NCBI RefSeq assembly: GCF_002567005.1
Contig: NZ_NUZU01000033.1
Coordinates: 1 to 49,431 of the forward strand
Reading direction: 5' to 3'
Length of the DNA stretch: 49,431 nt
Source of the DNA: Bacillus sp. AFS073361
GTDB taxonomy: Bacteria > Bacillota > Bacilli > Bacillales > Cytobacillaceae
The translations under genes and the position numbers were made by a program. Below, in pieces: positions 33,520 to 41,211 of the stretch. How positions within the stretch are numbered: position 1 is the stretch's first letter; every line of letters begins with the position of its first letter. The notes under the pieces are model-generated. The model had not been told where the DNA came from. It saw only the letters and a program-made list of their open reading frames with translations, and did no database searches.

Positions 33520-34677
33520 CTATTTCTCATACCATGAATACATATAATTAACATCCTCAATTTCTTGTGCGGTTTTTACGATTTTTAAAGGATGGAAGGT
33601 GTCAATCATAACGGCAAGTTCTAACGTTTCCTTTTTTCCAATACTTGCTTCTGTTTTCCCAGGATGCGGCCCATGTGGGATACCGCCTGGATGGAGCGTA
33701 ATGGAACCTTCCTGTACTCCTTTACGACTCATAAAATTACCCTCCACATAATAGAGAAGTTCGTCGCTGTTCACATTGCTATGATAATATGGCGCCGGTA
33801 TGGACTCTGGATGGTAGTCATAGAGTCTCGGAACAAATGAACAGACAACAAAATTATTCCCTTCAAAAGTTTGATGGACTGGCGGCGGCTGATGGACTCT
33901 CCCGGTGATTGGTTCAAAATCTTTGATATTAAAAGCCCAAGGATATAAATATCCATCCCAGCCCACTACGTCAAGGGGATGATGTCCTAAAATATGCGAG
34001 GTTATCTTCCCTCTTGATTTTGTTAAGACCTCAAATTCACCCTTTTTATCAAATGCCGTCAGTTCTTCCGGGCCACGAAGGTCCCTTTCACAAAATGGGC
34101 TATGTTCTAATAGCTGGCCATATTCATTTCGGTACCGTCTTGGTGTGGTGATTTGGCTGAAGGATTCAACAAACAGCATTTTTGTCTCTTCATTTTCGTT
34201 TGGTATAACACGGTATATGGTCCCAATCGGAATAATTAGATAATCTCCCGGCTGGTATGAAAGGGTCCCGAACATCGTTTCCAGTTTTCCCGTCCCATAA
34301 TGGACATAGAGCATTTCATCTCCATCACCATTCCGATAAAAGCTTGTCATCGGTGCAGTTACATAGGCTGTTCCAATTAATAAATCCTGATTCCCCAAAA
34401 TATACTCCCTAGCATGGAGGCCATCACCTTTGGTTGAAACTTTACTGGTAAAAAAATGACGGTGTTTGAGTGGCTGCTGGTTCTCATATTCTGGCAAATA
34501 ATCTCTAACTAATTCCGCTCTCACCACTTCTGTGGGCATATATTGATGATACAAAATCGATTGGGTTCCTGAAAACCCCCGTGTCCCCATTACCTGCTCT
34601 CGGAATAGGCTCCCATCTGCCTTTTTAAACATCGTATGCCGTTTGTGCGGTATCTTCCCCATTTGCCGGTAATACAT
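33520..34677 (-). CDS. hmgA: Homogentisate 1,2-dioxygenase
   Basis: A 385-residue cupin-fold iron dioxygenase that opens the homogentisate ring to maleylacetoacetate in tyrosine catabolism. It is the shorter Gram-positive form (about 380 versus 430 residues in proteobacteria). Marks include GDGDEMLYVHYGTGKLETMF and GDYLIIPIGTIYR in the first cupin, YPWAFNIKDFEPITGRVHQP, and the C-terminal iron-site segment LHPGGIPHGPHPGKTEASIG. It is the last gene of the operon hpd, flavin reductase, FAH-family hydrolase, hmgA. Its ATG lies four bases after the preceding stop and shares the AGAGGTGA site with it. Confidence 0.93.
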   Translation of the reverse strand: MYYRQMGKIPHKRHTMFKKADGSLFREQVMGTRGFSGTQSILYHQYMPTEVVRAELVRDYLPEYENQQPLKHRHFFTSKVSTKGDGLHAREYILGNQDLLIGTAYVTAPMTSFYRNGDGDEMLYVHYGTGKLETMFGTLSYQPGDYLIIPIGTIYRVIPNENEETKMLFVESFSQITTPRRYRNEYGQLLEHSPFCERDLRGPEELTAFDKKGEFEVLTKSRGKITSHILGHHPLDVVGWDGYLYPWAFNIKDFEPITGRVHQPPPVHQTFEGNNFVVCSFVPRLYDYHPESIPAPYYHSNVNSDELLYYVEGNFMSRKGVQEGSITLHPGGIPHGPHPGKTEASIGKKETLELAVMIDTFHPLKIVKTAQEIEDVNYMYSWYEK

Positions 34678-34681
34678 GTTT

Positions 34682-35608
34682 TCACCTCTCTTCAGCGATT
34701 ATCTCATTCTGTAACACGCCAAGATGATCAATTTCTAATTTAACTCGATCACCAGGTTTTAACCAACGATGCACTTGTTCACCAAGTTCAAGAATACATC
34801 CAGATCCGACAGTTCCTGAACCAATCATCTCACCAGGGTATAAGGTAACACCCGCAGAAGCCCTCTCAATCATCTCTCCAAATGAATAAAATAAGTCTTT
34901 CATATTTCCTTCGGAAAGAAGGCATCCATTTACAGTAGCTTTCATGGTAAGATCAAAGCCTTTTCCTGCTTTTAATGGTTCAAACTCATCCTTTGTAACA
35001 ATCCATGGTCCTATTGAAGTGGAGAAATCCTTCCCCTTAGCAGGACCAAGGCCAACTTTCATTTCTTTCCTTTGCAGGTCTCTTGCGCTCCAATCATTTA
35101 ATATACAGTAGCCAAAAATATGCTCATCCGCTTGTTCTGCAGAAATATTTCTGCCTTCTTTACCAATGATGCAGGCAATCTCAAGCTCATAATCAAGCCA
35201 GTTACAATCTTTTGGCTTAACAATGGCGTCTCCTGGTCCTTTAATAGCAAGATGATTAGAGAAATAAAAGACAGGGATTTCGTACCATTCTGGAATCATT
35301 CCAAGACCCCTATTTTCCCTTGCTTGTTTTACATGCTGTTCAAATGCATAAAAATCACGAAAGCTCCTTGGGTATGGCAGCGGCGCCTTTAAACGGAACT
35401 CTCTTAATGGATACACTCCTTTTTGCTCCTTTGTAAATGAGAAACTGGACACTTTTTCTAGATTAGCCATACTATTTTCTAGAAAATCCAAGAGATTACT
35501 AGGCAGCATTCCACCTGATGCTTCATGCATATCAACCACATGTTCCTGATCCAATAACCATCCTGCCCTATTTGTCCCATCCTTTTTTTCGAAGGTTACG
35601 AATTTCAC
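34682..35608 (-). CDS. Fumarylacetoacetate hydrolase family protein
   Basis: A 308-residue FAH-superfamily hydrolase that splits fumarylacetoacetate (or a maleyl analogue) into fumarate and acetoacetate. Marks: NWLDYELEIACIIGKEGRNI with the metal-binding acids, FGYCILNDWSARDLQRKEMK, AKGKDFSTSIGPWIV and PGEMIGSGTVGSGCILELG. I choose GTG 35606-35608 (MKFVTFEKKDG), six bases after AAAGGTG, because the GTG three codons earlier overlaps that site. No maleylacetoacetate isomerase gene is visible in the cluster, so either it lies elsewhere or this enzyme accepts the maleyl isomer. Confidence 0.88.
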   Translation of the reverse strand: MKFVTFEKKDGTNRAGWLLDQEHVVDMHEASGGMLPSNLLDFLENSMANLEKVSSFSFTKEQKGVYPLREFRLKAPLPYPRSFRDFYAFEQHVKQARENRGLGMIPEWYEIPVFYFSNHLAIKGPGDAIVKPKDCNWLDYELEIACIIGKEGRNISAEQADEHIFGYCILNDWSARDLQRKEMKVGLGPAKGKDFSTSIGPWIVTKDEFEPLKAGKGFDLTMKATVNGCLLSEGNMKDLFYSFGEMIERASAGVTLYPGEMIGSGTVGSGCILELGEQVHRWLKPGDRVKLEIDHLGVLQNEIIAEER

Positions 35609-35624
35609 AACATTCACCTTTTTT

Positions 35625-36236
35625 CTAGGTTTTTCTCTTCATTTCAAACATTTTTGCTAAGGGGTCTGTAAAGATGTTTCCTGCCATTCTTCCTATCGGC
35701 ATTAGTTTCGCAGAGTCAATCCGTCCCTTATCAAACAGTTCATCGGTTACATGGACATGCACTACTTTTCCAATTACTAGACTTCCTGCCCCAGGCTTTT
35801 CACCAAAATGCAATACTTGTTCTAGTTCACATTCTAGGTGGACAAGGGATTCTTTAATGCGCGGCACCTTGACCTTGATACTAGGTTCTTTCGTTAAACC
35901 CACTTCCATCATTTCGTCGACATCCGGACTAAATTCAATTGCACAATCATTCATTTGCTCCGCCAAACTGTTACTAACAATATTAATGACAAATTGACCT
36001 GTACTTTCAATGTTTACAAGCGTATCTTTTTTAGCTCCATCTGTTCCTCTTCTCATTGGTGAAAAACAAATGAGCATAGGGTCCGCACAAATGGCCGTGA
36101 AAAAACTAAATGGTGCCGCATTAGCAGTCCCCTTCTCATCCACTGTAGAAACAAAAGCTATTGGACGGGGGAGAATGGACCCAACTAATAATTTATACGC
36201 CTCTCTCCATTCAAGTGTTTTCGGGGAAATCTCCAT
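35625..36236 (-). CDS. Flavin reductase-like FMN-binding protein of the tyrosine operon
   Basis: A 203-residue protein of the flavin reductase-like/FMN-binding split-barrel family. AYKLLVGSILPRPIAFVSTV is the classical N-terminal FMN motif, followed by NAAPFSFFTAICADPMLICF and GAKKDTLVNIESTGQFVINI. It sits between hpd and the FAH gene in a tight operon, so it serves aromatic catabolism, perhaps supplying reduced flavin or acting on an intermediate; no flavin-dependent monooxygenase is encoded nearby. ATG 36234-36236 is used because GAGGTGAT precedes it; a longer frame contains that site. The 86 bases to hpd contain a hairpin. Confidence 0.85.
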   Translation of the reverse strand: MEISPKTLEWREAYKLLVGSILPRPIAFVSTVDEKGTANAAPFSFFTAICADPMLICFSPMRRGTDGAKKDTLVNIESTGQFVINIVSNSLAEQMNDCAIEFSPDVDEMMEVGLTKEPSIKVKVPRIKESLVHLECELEQVLHFGEKPGAGSLVIGKVVHVHVTDELFDKGRIDSAKLMPIGRMAGNIFTDPLAKMFEMKRKT

Positions 36237-36270
36237 TACATTTATCACCTCACTTAGTAGAGCTTTAAAT

Positions 36271-36292
36271 AAGGGAGAGATCACTCTCCCTT
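36271..36292 (-). other. Intercistronic hairpin between hpd and the flavin reductase gene
   Basis: A perfect 9-bp stem AAGGGAGAG/CTCTCCCTT with loop ATCA. T-rich sequence after it on the minus strand (ATTTAAAG) is weak, so it is more likely an mRNA processing or attenuation element than a full terminator. Confidence 0.6.
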
Positions 36293-36322
36293 TAGCCCTT
36301 CTAAACTATTAGTCTCTATTCA

Positions 36323-37438
36323 TTATAAATTTCCTCGTCTTTCCTGCTCCCGCTCAATCGACTCAAATAATGCCTTAAAGTTTCCTTCCCCAAAACCACG
36401 TGCCCCTTTTCGTTGAATAACTTCAATAAATAATGTTGGACGGTCAACAATTGGTTTAGAGAAAATCTGCAGTAAATACCCCTCATCATCCCTGTCTACT
36501 AAAATATTTAACTCACGCAACTTTTCTATTTCTTCATCAATTTTTCCAATCCGTTCACCTAAGGATTCATAATAAGTATCAGGAGTTTTTAGGAATTCCA
36601 CTCCATTTTGCTTTAATATAGCTACTGTTGAGACAATATCTTCAGTTAGGATTGCTAAATGCTGTACACCAGGCCCATTATAAAATTCTAGAAATTCCTG
36701 AATTTGTGATTTTCGTTTCCCTACCGCAGGTTCATTGATTGGAAACTTGATCCGTCCTCCGTTATGCATAACTTTCGACATAAGTGCAGAGTATTCTGTG
36801 GTAATGTCCTTGTCAGAGAAATGTTTCATTTCTTTAAAGCCCATTACCTTAGCATAATACTCTACCCATTCCTCCATGCGCTCAACATTCCCAACGACAT
36901 GGTCAATCCCAATTAAACCCGCATCTTTCACCGGTAATTCCGCTGAATATGGTTCGAATCCCGGTAAGAACACACCCTGATAATTTTTGCGTTCTATTAA
37001 CGTATGGATTGTGTCCCCATATGTACCTAGAACAGCTTTTTTAACCACCCCTGATTCATCGCTCATTTCAAATGGGGCCGCAATGGCAATCGCGCCTCGA
37101 TTCACAGCCTCTTCAAAAGCTTTTTCAACATTATCAACTAAGAGTGCTATATCCTTCACACCGTCTCCATGTTTCTTAACAAATTGGGCTACTGACCCAT
37201 CCTCACTATAAGAACCTGTAAGCAGGAGACGAATATTCCGCTGCTTCAAGCAGTAGGAAGCGGTTTCACGATTACCTGTTTCAAGACCCGAATATGCTAC
37301 TGGTTCAAAACCAAATGCTGTACAGAAAAAGTGACATGCTTGTTTGGCATTACCTGTGTAAATCTCAATATAATCCACGTCTCGAACCGGAAAGAAGTCA
37401 TTAGCTAATTGGTCTGCTCTTACTCTATTTTCTTTCAT
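36323..37438 (-). CDS. hpd: 4-hydroxyphenylpyruvate dioxygenase
   Basis: A 371-residue non-heme iron enzyme that converts 4-hydroxyphenylpyruvate to homogentisate. Two vicinal-oxygen-chelate halves are present: about 20-150 (VDYIEIYTGNAKQACHFFC) and about 165-360. The iron ligands are His in GIDHVVGNVERM, His in GVQHLAILTED and Glu in PTLFIEVIQRKG; GFGEGNFKALFESIEREQE is the usual C-terminus. It is the first gene of the tyrosine operon. ATG 37436-37438 follows GGGGG by about seven bases; a seven-codon longer frame lacks a site. A promoter with two short palindromes lies upstream. Confidence 0.95.
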   Translation of the reverse strand: MKENRVRADQLANDFFPVRDVDYIEIYTGNAKQACHFFCTAFGFEPVAYSGLETGNRETASYCLKQRNIRLLLTGSYSEDGSVAQFVKKHGDGVKDIALLVDNVEKAFEEAVNRGAIAIAAPFEMSDESGVVKKAVLGTYGDTIHTLIERKNYQGVFLPGFEPYSAELPVKDAGLIGIDHVVGNVERMEEWVEYYAKVMGFKEMKHFSDKDITTEYSALMSKVMHNGGRIKFPINEPAVGKRKSQIQEFLEFYNGPGVQHLAILTEDIVSTVAILKQNGVEFLKTPDTYYESLGERIGKIDEEIEKLRELNILVDRDDEGYLLQIFSKPIVDRPTLFIEVIQRKGARGFGEGNFKALFESIEREQERRGNL

Positions 37439-37473
37439 ATAGAAACCCCCATTAACCAAATGTAATAATATTC

Positions 37474-37517
37474 AGAATTAATTCTAATTCAAAGAATCTT
37501 GTCCTATCAAGGATAGG
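37474..37517 (-). promoter_or_regulatory. Predicted promoter of the tyrosine operon with two palindromes
   Basis: On the minus strand TTGATA (37510-37505), an 18-base spacer and TAGAAT (37486-37481). CCTATC-AAG-GATAGG (37503-37517) covers the -35 element and AGAATTAATTCT (37474-37485) covers the -10. Either could bind a regulator. Confidence 0.55.
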
Positions 37518-37585
37518 GTGTAAAGCAATAACGCTTTTTGGTGCTAAAGAAATCAGGATAATTTTTGCGTTATTTCCCGAAAATG

Positions 37586-37618
37586 CAAAAAGAAACTTAC
37601 CCGTTTCGGGAAGTTTCT
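37586..37618 (-). terminator. Terminator of the aromatic-type ABC transporter operon
   Basis: AGAAACTT-x-CCCG/CGGG-AAGTTTCT stem on the minus strand (37618-37591) followed by TTTTT. Confidence 0.85.
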
Positions 37619-37680
37619 AATTTAATCATAGTGGAAATATTGTTCACTAGTAGAATAGACATTCAAAAAATTTTTTTCGA

Positions 37681-38475
37681 TTAGGAAAGAATCGCCCGAT
37701 CGCTTGCCATATGTTCACCACGGATCCGTTTAAACTCTGTTAATAAACTTTCAATTGTCAGCTGTTTCTTATTTTCCTCACTGACTTCTAAAATAATCTG
37801 CCCCTTGTCCATCATAATTAAACGATTTCCTAAATCAATCGCTTGCTGCATATTATGTGTCACCATTAAGGTAGTCAGTTTGTATTTGTCGACGATTTCT
37901 CTCGTCAAATTTGTAATTAATTCCGCTCTTGACGGATCAAGTGCCGCTGTGTGTTCATCAAGAAGGAGGATGGATGGTTCTGTGAAAGTTGCCATTAATA
38001 AGGATAATGCTTGGCGTTCTCCACCTGATAATAGCCCCACCTTGGCACTAAGCCGGTTTTCGAGTCCTAAATGCAATGATTCCAATACCTCACGAAAATA
38101 ATCACGGCGCTTTTTAGTTACCCCTTGGCGAAGGGTTCTCATTTTGTTACGTGAATACGCCATCGCAAGATTTTCCTCAATTGTCATACTTGGAGCCGTT
38201 CCTGCCATTGGGTCCTGAAAGACACGGCCAATCATTTTTGAACGTTTGTACTCTGACATATTGGTAACATTTTTCCCGTTTATTTGAACCTCACCGACAT
38301 CTGGGATCAATACACCGGAAATGATATTCATTAGTGTAGATTTCCCCGCACCGTTACTTCCAATAACAGTGACAAAATCCCCAGGCTGAAGGTTCAGATT
38401 CACATGATCGATGGCGATTTTTTCATCCGGAGTCCCTTCATTAAAAATCTTATGAATTTCATTTAAGTGTAGCAT
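37681..38475 (-). CDS. ABC transporter ATPase (TrpXYZ-like importer)
   Basis: A 264-residue ATPase. Walker A GSNGAGKSTLMNIISG, Q-loop VFQDPMAGTAPSMTIEEN, signature LLSGGERQALSLLMA, Walker B SILLLDEHTAALDP (His in place of the usual Pro, as is normal for this family) and switch VTHNMQQAI. ATG 38473-38475 follows GGGGGA and overlaps the permease gene by 17 bases, so the two are translationally coupled. With the permease and binding protein it forms an importer of the type annotated as TrpXYZ or 'sugar/amino acid' ABC in Bacillota. The position beside the tyrosine degradation operon suggests an aromatic substrate, which is inference. Confidence 0.9.
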   Translation of the reverse strand: MLHLNEIHKIFNEGTPDEKIAIDHVNLNLQPGDFVTVIGSNGAGKSTLMNIISGVLIPDVGEVQINGKNVTNMSEYKRSKMIGRVFQDPMAGTAPSMTIEENLAMAYSRNKMRTLRQGVTKKRRDYFREVLESLHLGLENRLSAKVGLLSGGERQALSLLMATFTEPSILLLDEHTAALDPSRAELITNLTREIVDKYKLTTLMVTHNMQQAIDLGNRLIMMDKGQIILEVSEENKKQLTIESLLTEFKRIRGEHMASDRAILS

Positions 38476-39481
38476 GATTGTCCCCCTTCGCTGAAGCATT
38501 CGCCTGGATGATATTCCTTCGCTCTGATCTACGTCGGGCTTTACGCTTCTTCTCCTTAGAACCTTCAATGATTTTCGGAGCAGTAAGTGCAATAATAACA
38601 ATAAGTGCAGTAATCAGCTTCATATCACCTGGGTCTAAGAAATCTACACGCAAGGCTAACGTTACAACGATTCGATAAATAATGGAACCGCCAATCACAG
38701 CAAGTGTTGTCCGAGCGATTGTTTTTGTACCAAAAAGGGCTTCACCAATAATAACGGAAGCTAGGCCAATCACAATCATCCCGATTCCCATACCTACGTC
38801 TGCAAATCCACCTTGTTGGGCAATCAGAGCACCTGAAAATGCTACTAATGCATTAGATAAACCTAAGCCAAACACAACAAGAAGATTGGTATTAGCAGAA
38901 AGGCTGCGAATCATACGTTTATTATCTCCAGTTGCTCTAACAGCAAGACCAATTTCCGTCCTTAGGAACAAATCCGTCAGGAATTTAATCACAAATGTAA
39001 CGATAATCATAAAAAGAAGAATTCCCCATGTTTCCGGCAGGCTGTCACCGAGACCGACCATGGAAAGAATATTATTGAAGAATGAATCAATTCCTGTCTT
39101 TTCAAAAAATCCACTGATTTTCGTAAAAGCTGTATCTGTATTTAATAAAGGGATATTGGAACGTCCCATAATTCTCAGATTTATTGAATAAAGTGCAATC
39201 ATCATTAAAATACCGGAAAGCAAGTTGTTAATCTTTCCAAATGTGTGCAGAAGTCCTGTCAAACATCCTGCTGCAAAACCTGCAAATAATGCCATAATTG
39301 TGGCTAAAAATGGATCGGTACCATTCGCAATCATTACCGCTGAAATTGCTGCCCCAGTGACAAAACTCCCATCAACCGTTAAATCCGGAAAATCCAGAAT
39401 ACGAAAGGAAAGATATACGCCCAGTGCCATAATCGCGTAGATGATACCTGCTTCAAATGATCCAAATATGGCTGTAAACAT
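38459..39481 (-). CDS. ABC transporter permease (TrpXYZ-like importer)
   Basis: A 340-residue permease with eight to ten helices of the branched-chain amino acid/BPD_transp_2 class. GVYLSFRILDFPDLTVDGSF near the N-terminus is the characteristic segment of the TrpY-like subgroup, followed by LTGLLHTFGKINNLLSGILM, AVRATGDNKRMIRSLSANTN (the coupling loop) and IGEALFGTKTIARTTLAVIG. The basic C-terminal tail (GSKEKKRKARRRSERRN) is cytosolic. ATG 39479-39481 is chosen because AAAGGA precedes it; an eight-codon longer frame contains that site. The binding-protein gene is 108 bases upstream. Confidence 0.9.
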   Translation of the reverse strand: MFTAIFGSFEAGIIYAIMALGVYLSFRILDFPDLTVDGSFVTGAAISAVMIANGTDPFLATIMALFAGFAAGCLTGLLHTFGKINNLLSGILMMIALYSINLRIMGRSNIPLLNTDTAFTKISGFFEKTGIDSFFNNILSMVGLGDSLPETWGILLFMIIVTFVIKFLTDLFLRTEIGLAVRATGDNKRMIRSLSANTNLLVVFGLGLSNALVAFSGALIAQQGGFADVGMGIGMIVIGLASVIIGEALFGTKTIARTTLAVIGGSIIYRIVVTLALRVDFLDPGDMKLITALIVIIALTAPKIIEGSKEKKRKARRRSERRNIIQANASAKGDNHATLK

Positions 39482-39546
39482 TGAGATCATCCTTTCTTTA
39501 ATCATTAAGCATCCGTCTTAGATGCAAAATTTTATGTAGTGACAAA

Positions 39547-39574
39547 GAGGCAGCCTTCTAAATGAAGGCTCCTC
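39547..39574 (-). other. Hairpin between the binding-protein and permease genes
   Basis: GAGG-x-AGCCTTC/GAAGGCT-CCTC with a TAAAT loop and one bulge, followed only by TTTGTC on the minus strand. It probably lowers permease expression relative to the binding protein. Confidence 0.6.
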
Positions 39575-39589
39575 ATTGAAAAATATTAT

Positions 39590-40588
39590 TTATTTACCTT
39601 CGTAGAACTCACCTAAACTACTCCAAGCATCATTGACTTTTAAACCTTGAGCTTCAGCAGCCTTCTTGTTAATTACAAGCTTTAAGCTGTTAGGAAGTTC
39701 AACAGGAATTTCAGATGCTTTCTTTTTGCCGCTTAAAATGTCAGCTGCCATAATACCAGATTGATAGCCAAGATCGTAATAACTAAATCCACTCGCAGCA
39801 ACCGCGCCTTTTTTCATAGAATCTAGTTCACCAACGAACAACGGGATTTTCTTACTATTTGCAACGGCAATAACTGAGTCAAGTGCAGTAACAACAGTAT
39901 TATCAGTAGGAATGTAGATGGCATCAACGCGTCCAACTAATGATTCTGAGGCTTGCTTCACTTCTGCTGTAGTAGAAACAGATACTTTTACTAGCTTAGC
40001 ACCCTTCTCTTTAACAATCTTTTCAACTTCTTCCACCTGAACAACTGAATTTTGTTCCCCTGAGTTATAGATGACCCCAACATTTTTCGCTTTCACTTCG
40101 TCTGTAATAAAGCTGATTGTCTTTTTCGTTGCTTCTGGATGGTTATCTGTTGTTCCAGTAATGTTTTTGCCTGGTTTATCAAAAGCCTCTACCAATCCAG
40201 CACCCACTGGGTCTGTTACTGAAGTGAAGATAATCGGAATATCTTTGGTAGCATTCAATGCAGCCGTTGCACTAGGCGTAGCATTAGCAAAGATTAAATC
40301 TACTTTGTCTCCGACAAAATTATTCGCAATTGTTTGCGTGTTGTTCATGTCTGCTTGAGCGTTTTGTTCATCAAAGCTAACTTTAATTCCTTTATCTTTT
40401 AGAGCCTTTTTAAAACCCTCTGTCGCTGCATCTAAAGATGGGTGTGGTGCAAATTGGGTAATACCTACTTTGAATTCCTTATCTGCTCCCCCTTTTTCAG
40501 TTCCGCCTGCGGATTCTTTACTTCCACACCCTGCAAGCAGCATCATTCCTGCTAAAGCAATTGAAAATACTTTTCCTTTTTTCTTCAC
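39590..40588 (-). CDS. ABC transporter substrate-binding lipoprotein (TrpX-like)
   Basis: A 332-residue lipoprotein. Residues 1-21 are a lipoprotein signal with lipobox LLAGCGSKES, Cys 21 being the lipidated residue. The mature part is the ABC_sub_bind fold (KVGITQFAPHPSLDAATEGF; NNTQTIANNFVGDKVDLIFA; IIFTSVTDPVGAGLVEAFDK; AIYIPTDNTVVTALDSVIAV). This family includes tryptophan/tyrosine-type binding proteins of Streptococcus. The start is a GTG (40586-40588), seven bases after GAGGGGGAT. A good promoter and a near-perfect CodY box precede it, so uptake is probably repressed in rich medium. Confidence 0.92.
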   Translation of the reverse strand: MKKKGKVFSIALAGMMLLAGCGSKESAGGTEKGGADKEFKVGITQFAPHPSLDAATEGFKKALKDKGIKVSFDEQNAQADMNNTQTIANNFVGDKVDLIFANATPSATAALNATKDIPIIFTSVTDPVGAGLVEAFDKPGKNITGTTDNHPEATKKTISFITDEVKAKNVGVIYNSGEQNSVVQVEEVEKIVKEKGAKLVKVSVSTTAEVKQASESLVGRVDAIYIPTDNTVVTALDSVIAVANSKKIPLFVGELDSMKKGAVAASGFSYYDLGYQSGIMAADILSGKKKASEIPVELPNSLKLVINKKAAEAQGLKVNDAWSSLGEFYEGK

Positions 40589-40619
40589 TAGCTAAATCCC
40601 CCTCAAATACTAAAATATT

Positions 40620-40679
40620 AATTTTCAAAAAATTGAATATATTAAAAATTATTCTAGTATCTTTTTGAAGGAAAATCAA
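40620..40679 (-). promoter_or_regulatory. Promoter and CodY box of the aromatic-type ABC transporter
   Basis: On the minus strand TTGATT (40679-40674), a 17-base spacer and TAGAAT (40656-40651). About ten bases past the predicted start lies 40620-40634, AATTTTCAAAAAATT, which matches the CodY consensus AATTTTCWGAAAATT at 14 of 15 positions. A roadblock-type repression site is inferred. Confidence 0.7.
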
Positions 40680-40773
40680 TAGATATCGCAAAAATATTTT
40701 TTCGCTTTAAAGCAACATAAATGGAATTCTATTCTTTCCTATTATTATTAACCGATTTCTTTCTGCAAAAAAT

Positions 40774-40804
40774 AAAATGCCTCCATGTTAAATGAAGGCA
40801 TTTT
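40774..40804 (-). terminator. Terminator of the 42-aa gene
   Basis: AAAATGCCT-x-CAT/ATG-x-AGGCATTTT stem with a T-rich tail (TATTTTTT) on the minus strand. Confidence 0.8.
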
Positions 40805-40832
40805 AAAAATTATCTTATGAAAAATATTATTT

Positions 40833-40961
40833 TTACCAATCTCGGGTATTTTCAAGTAAAAGGTCGATTTCAACTTTTTTAACAATATTATTATTTTTCT
40901 CAGATGTTAGATTTGACGTTGCTTCTAGTAATTTGTCTATGTCGATTAGTTCAGTACCCAT
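40833..40961 (-). CDS. Small acidic protein with an internal duplicated motif, 42 aa
   Basis: ATG 40959-40961 lies five bases after AGGAGGT, and the gene has its own terminator, so it is convincing despite its size. The product is MGTELIDIDKLLEATSNLTS then EKNNNIVKKVEIDLLLENTR and DW. The segment IDIDKLLEATSN is echoed by VEIDLLLENTRD, two copies of an acidic amphipathic helix. I do not recognise it. A longer frame to 41018 adds 19 residues but contains the ribosome binding site. Confidence 0.65.
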   Translation of the reverse strand: MGTELIDIDKLLEATSNLTSEKNNNIVKKVEIDLLLENTRDW

Positions 40962-41091
40962 TTCTAACCTCCTGAATGTTAGTTTGTTATTATTTGATAA
41001 ATCATTCGACAACATCAATGAAAATAATGGGGTACCTTTTCAATTAATCTCAAAAAAAATAAAAAAGGGCTAATACTTATGATAGATACCC

Positions 41092-41117
41092 TAGTGAAAG
41101 TATGATATTTTTCACTA
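41092..41117 (+). promoter_or_regulatory. Inverted repeat over the -10 region of the CuA heme-copper operon
   Basis: TAGTGAAA (41092-41099), N10, TTTCACTA (41110-41117) is a perfect 8-bp inverted repeat. TATGAT (41101-41106) in its centre is a plausible -10 element; the -35 is weak. A repressor or NO/redox regulator could act here. Confidence 0.5.
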
Positions 41118-41141
41118 ATTTCTCATAAAAAGGTGTTTACA

Positions 41142-41186
41142 ATGGAAAATGAAATGAAACAAGCGGTTGGGGGACTGCTTGTTTGA
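41142..41186 (+). CDS. Possible 14-codon leader peptide
   Basis: ATG 41142 follows AAAGGTG with six bases spacing and the frame reads MENEMKQAVGGLLV then TGA. The stop lies 25 bases before the CuA-subunit start. The reading frame covers a hairpin (41157-41184), so translation would melt it. It could be a leader peptide or the remnant of a small subunit; both are inference. Confidence 0.4.
   Translation: MENEMKQAVGGLLV
41157..41184 (+). other. Hairpin with T tract in the leader of the CuA operon
   Basis: AAACAAGC/GCTTGTTT with an inner GT/AC pair, followed by GATTATTTTTTTAT. It looks like an attenuator directly before the ribosome binding site of the CuA subunit. Confidence 0.5.
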
Positions 41187-41211
41187 TTATTTTTTTATGG
41201 GAGGGTTTACT

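Noticed and set aside
38682..39191. 169-codon plus-strand frame opposite the ABC permease
   Set aside because: Its composition (Ile, Pro, Thr rich) is what the complement of a membrane-protein gene gives; no ribosome binding site.
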